The notes below the pieces were generated by a model. It made no database searches, had not been told where the DNA came from, and saw only the letters and a program-made list of their open reading frames with translations. 5,550 bases of DNA, taken from contig NYXF01000045.1 of NCBI GenBank assembly GCA_002685455.1, positions 7,691 through 13,240 on the forward strand. Reading direction: 5' to 3'. Both the position numbers and the translations under genes were made by a program. Below, in pieces: positions 5,475 to 5,550 of the stretch (positions are counted from its first letter, which is position 1; each line of letters opens with the position of its first letter). The DNA comes from Porticoccus sp. Lineage in GTDB: Bacteria > Pseudomonadota > Gammaproteobacteria > Pseudomonadales > Porticoccaceae.

Positions 5475-5550
5475 ATGGTTAAAATTAATAAAGGAATGGA
5501 TATACCTTTATCTGGGTCACCCGAACAAGCTATCCATGATGGTAAAGCAG
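5475..5550 (+). CDS. nqrA: Na+-translocating NADH:quinone reductase subunit A (5' end only)
   Basis: Only 25 codons and one base are in the window. They read MVKINKGMDIPLSGSPEQ followed by AIHDGKA, which matches the start of NqrA (family pattern M-I-K-I-x-x-G-L-D-L-P-I-x-G-x-P, then DG). NqrA is the peripheral cytoplasmic subunit of the six-subunit sodium-pumping NADH:ubiquinone oxidoreductase, normally the first gene of nqrABCDEF, so the rest of the operon probably follows to the right. The ATG fits the family start exactly. The ribosome binding site is weak, with only TAGAG about 10 bases upstream. The gene lies 289 bp after gap with its own candidate promoters and a Fur box between, so it is probably not simply co-transcribed with gap. 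Identification rests on a short but characteristic N terminus. Confidence 0.93.
   Translation, partial: MVKINKGMDIPLSGSPEQAIHDGKA

Noticed and set aside
1..5550. Search for a novel multi-gene system, mobile element, CRISPR array or RNA gene
   Set aside because: All long coding regions are accounted for by mfd, one lipoprotein, gap and nqrA. No transposase, terminal repeats, spaced repeat array, tRNA or rRNA pattern was seen.

Overview
The window carries ordinary chromosomal genes of an AT-rich gammaproteobacterium. In order they are: a large 5' portion of mfd (minus strand, running off the left edge), a lipoprotein gene of unknown function (plus), a long-type glyceraldehyde-3-phosphate dehydrogenase gene (plus), and the first 25 codons of nqrA (plus, running off the right edge). 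Mfd, the long GAPDH with a roughly 130-residue N-terminal extension, and NqrA all closely resemble their gammaproteobacterial counterparts. From memory, Pseudomonas aeruginosa also has mfd, gap and the nqr operon close together, so the gene order itself looks ancestral. Low GC by eye, a Na+-translocating NADH:quinone reductase and short intergenic regions would suit a streamlined marine lineage (SAR86-like, for example), but that placement is a guess.

Layout. 1-2645: mfd, 881 complete codons plus two bases, with no internal stop in frame; it ends inside the second helicase lobe. 2646-2822: a divergent intergenic region with a possible mfd -10 box very close to the start codon and an 18-bp hairpin-type inverted repeat. 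2823-3527: a 234-residue lipoprotein starting at TTG. 3528-3730: an intergenic region with a 16-bp perfect palindrome on the lipoprotein stop codon, a 20-bp sequence repeated twice in tandem, a plausible sigma-70 promoter and the gap ribosome binding site. 3731-5185: gap, starting at GTG. 5186-5474: a very AT-rich region before nqrA holding two candidate promoters, a long inverted repeat and a strong Fur-box match. 5475-5550: start of nqrA.

How the parts relate. Mfd is a DNA-repair translocase and is transcribed away from the rest. GAPDH makes or consumes NAD(P)H in central carbon metabolism, and Na+-NQR oxidises NADH to pump sodium; the two are next to each other but seem to have separate promoters. 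The best regulatory signal is the Fur-like operator upstream of nqrA, which suggests iron control of this iron-containing respiratory complex. I see no mobile element, CRISPR array, RNA gene or defence system, and nothing that amounts to a new multi-gene system. The items most worth a second look are the unnamed lipoprotein, the cofactor-site sequence of the GAPDH and the nqrA control region.
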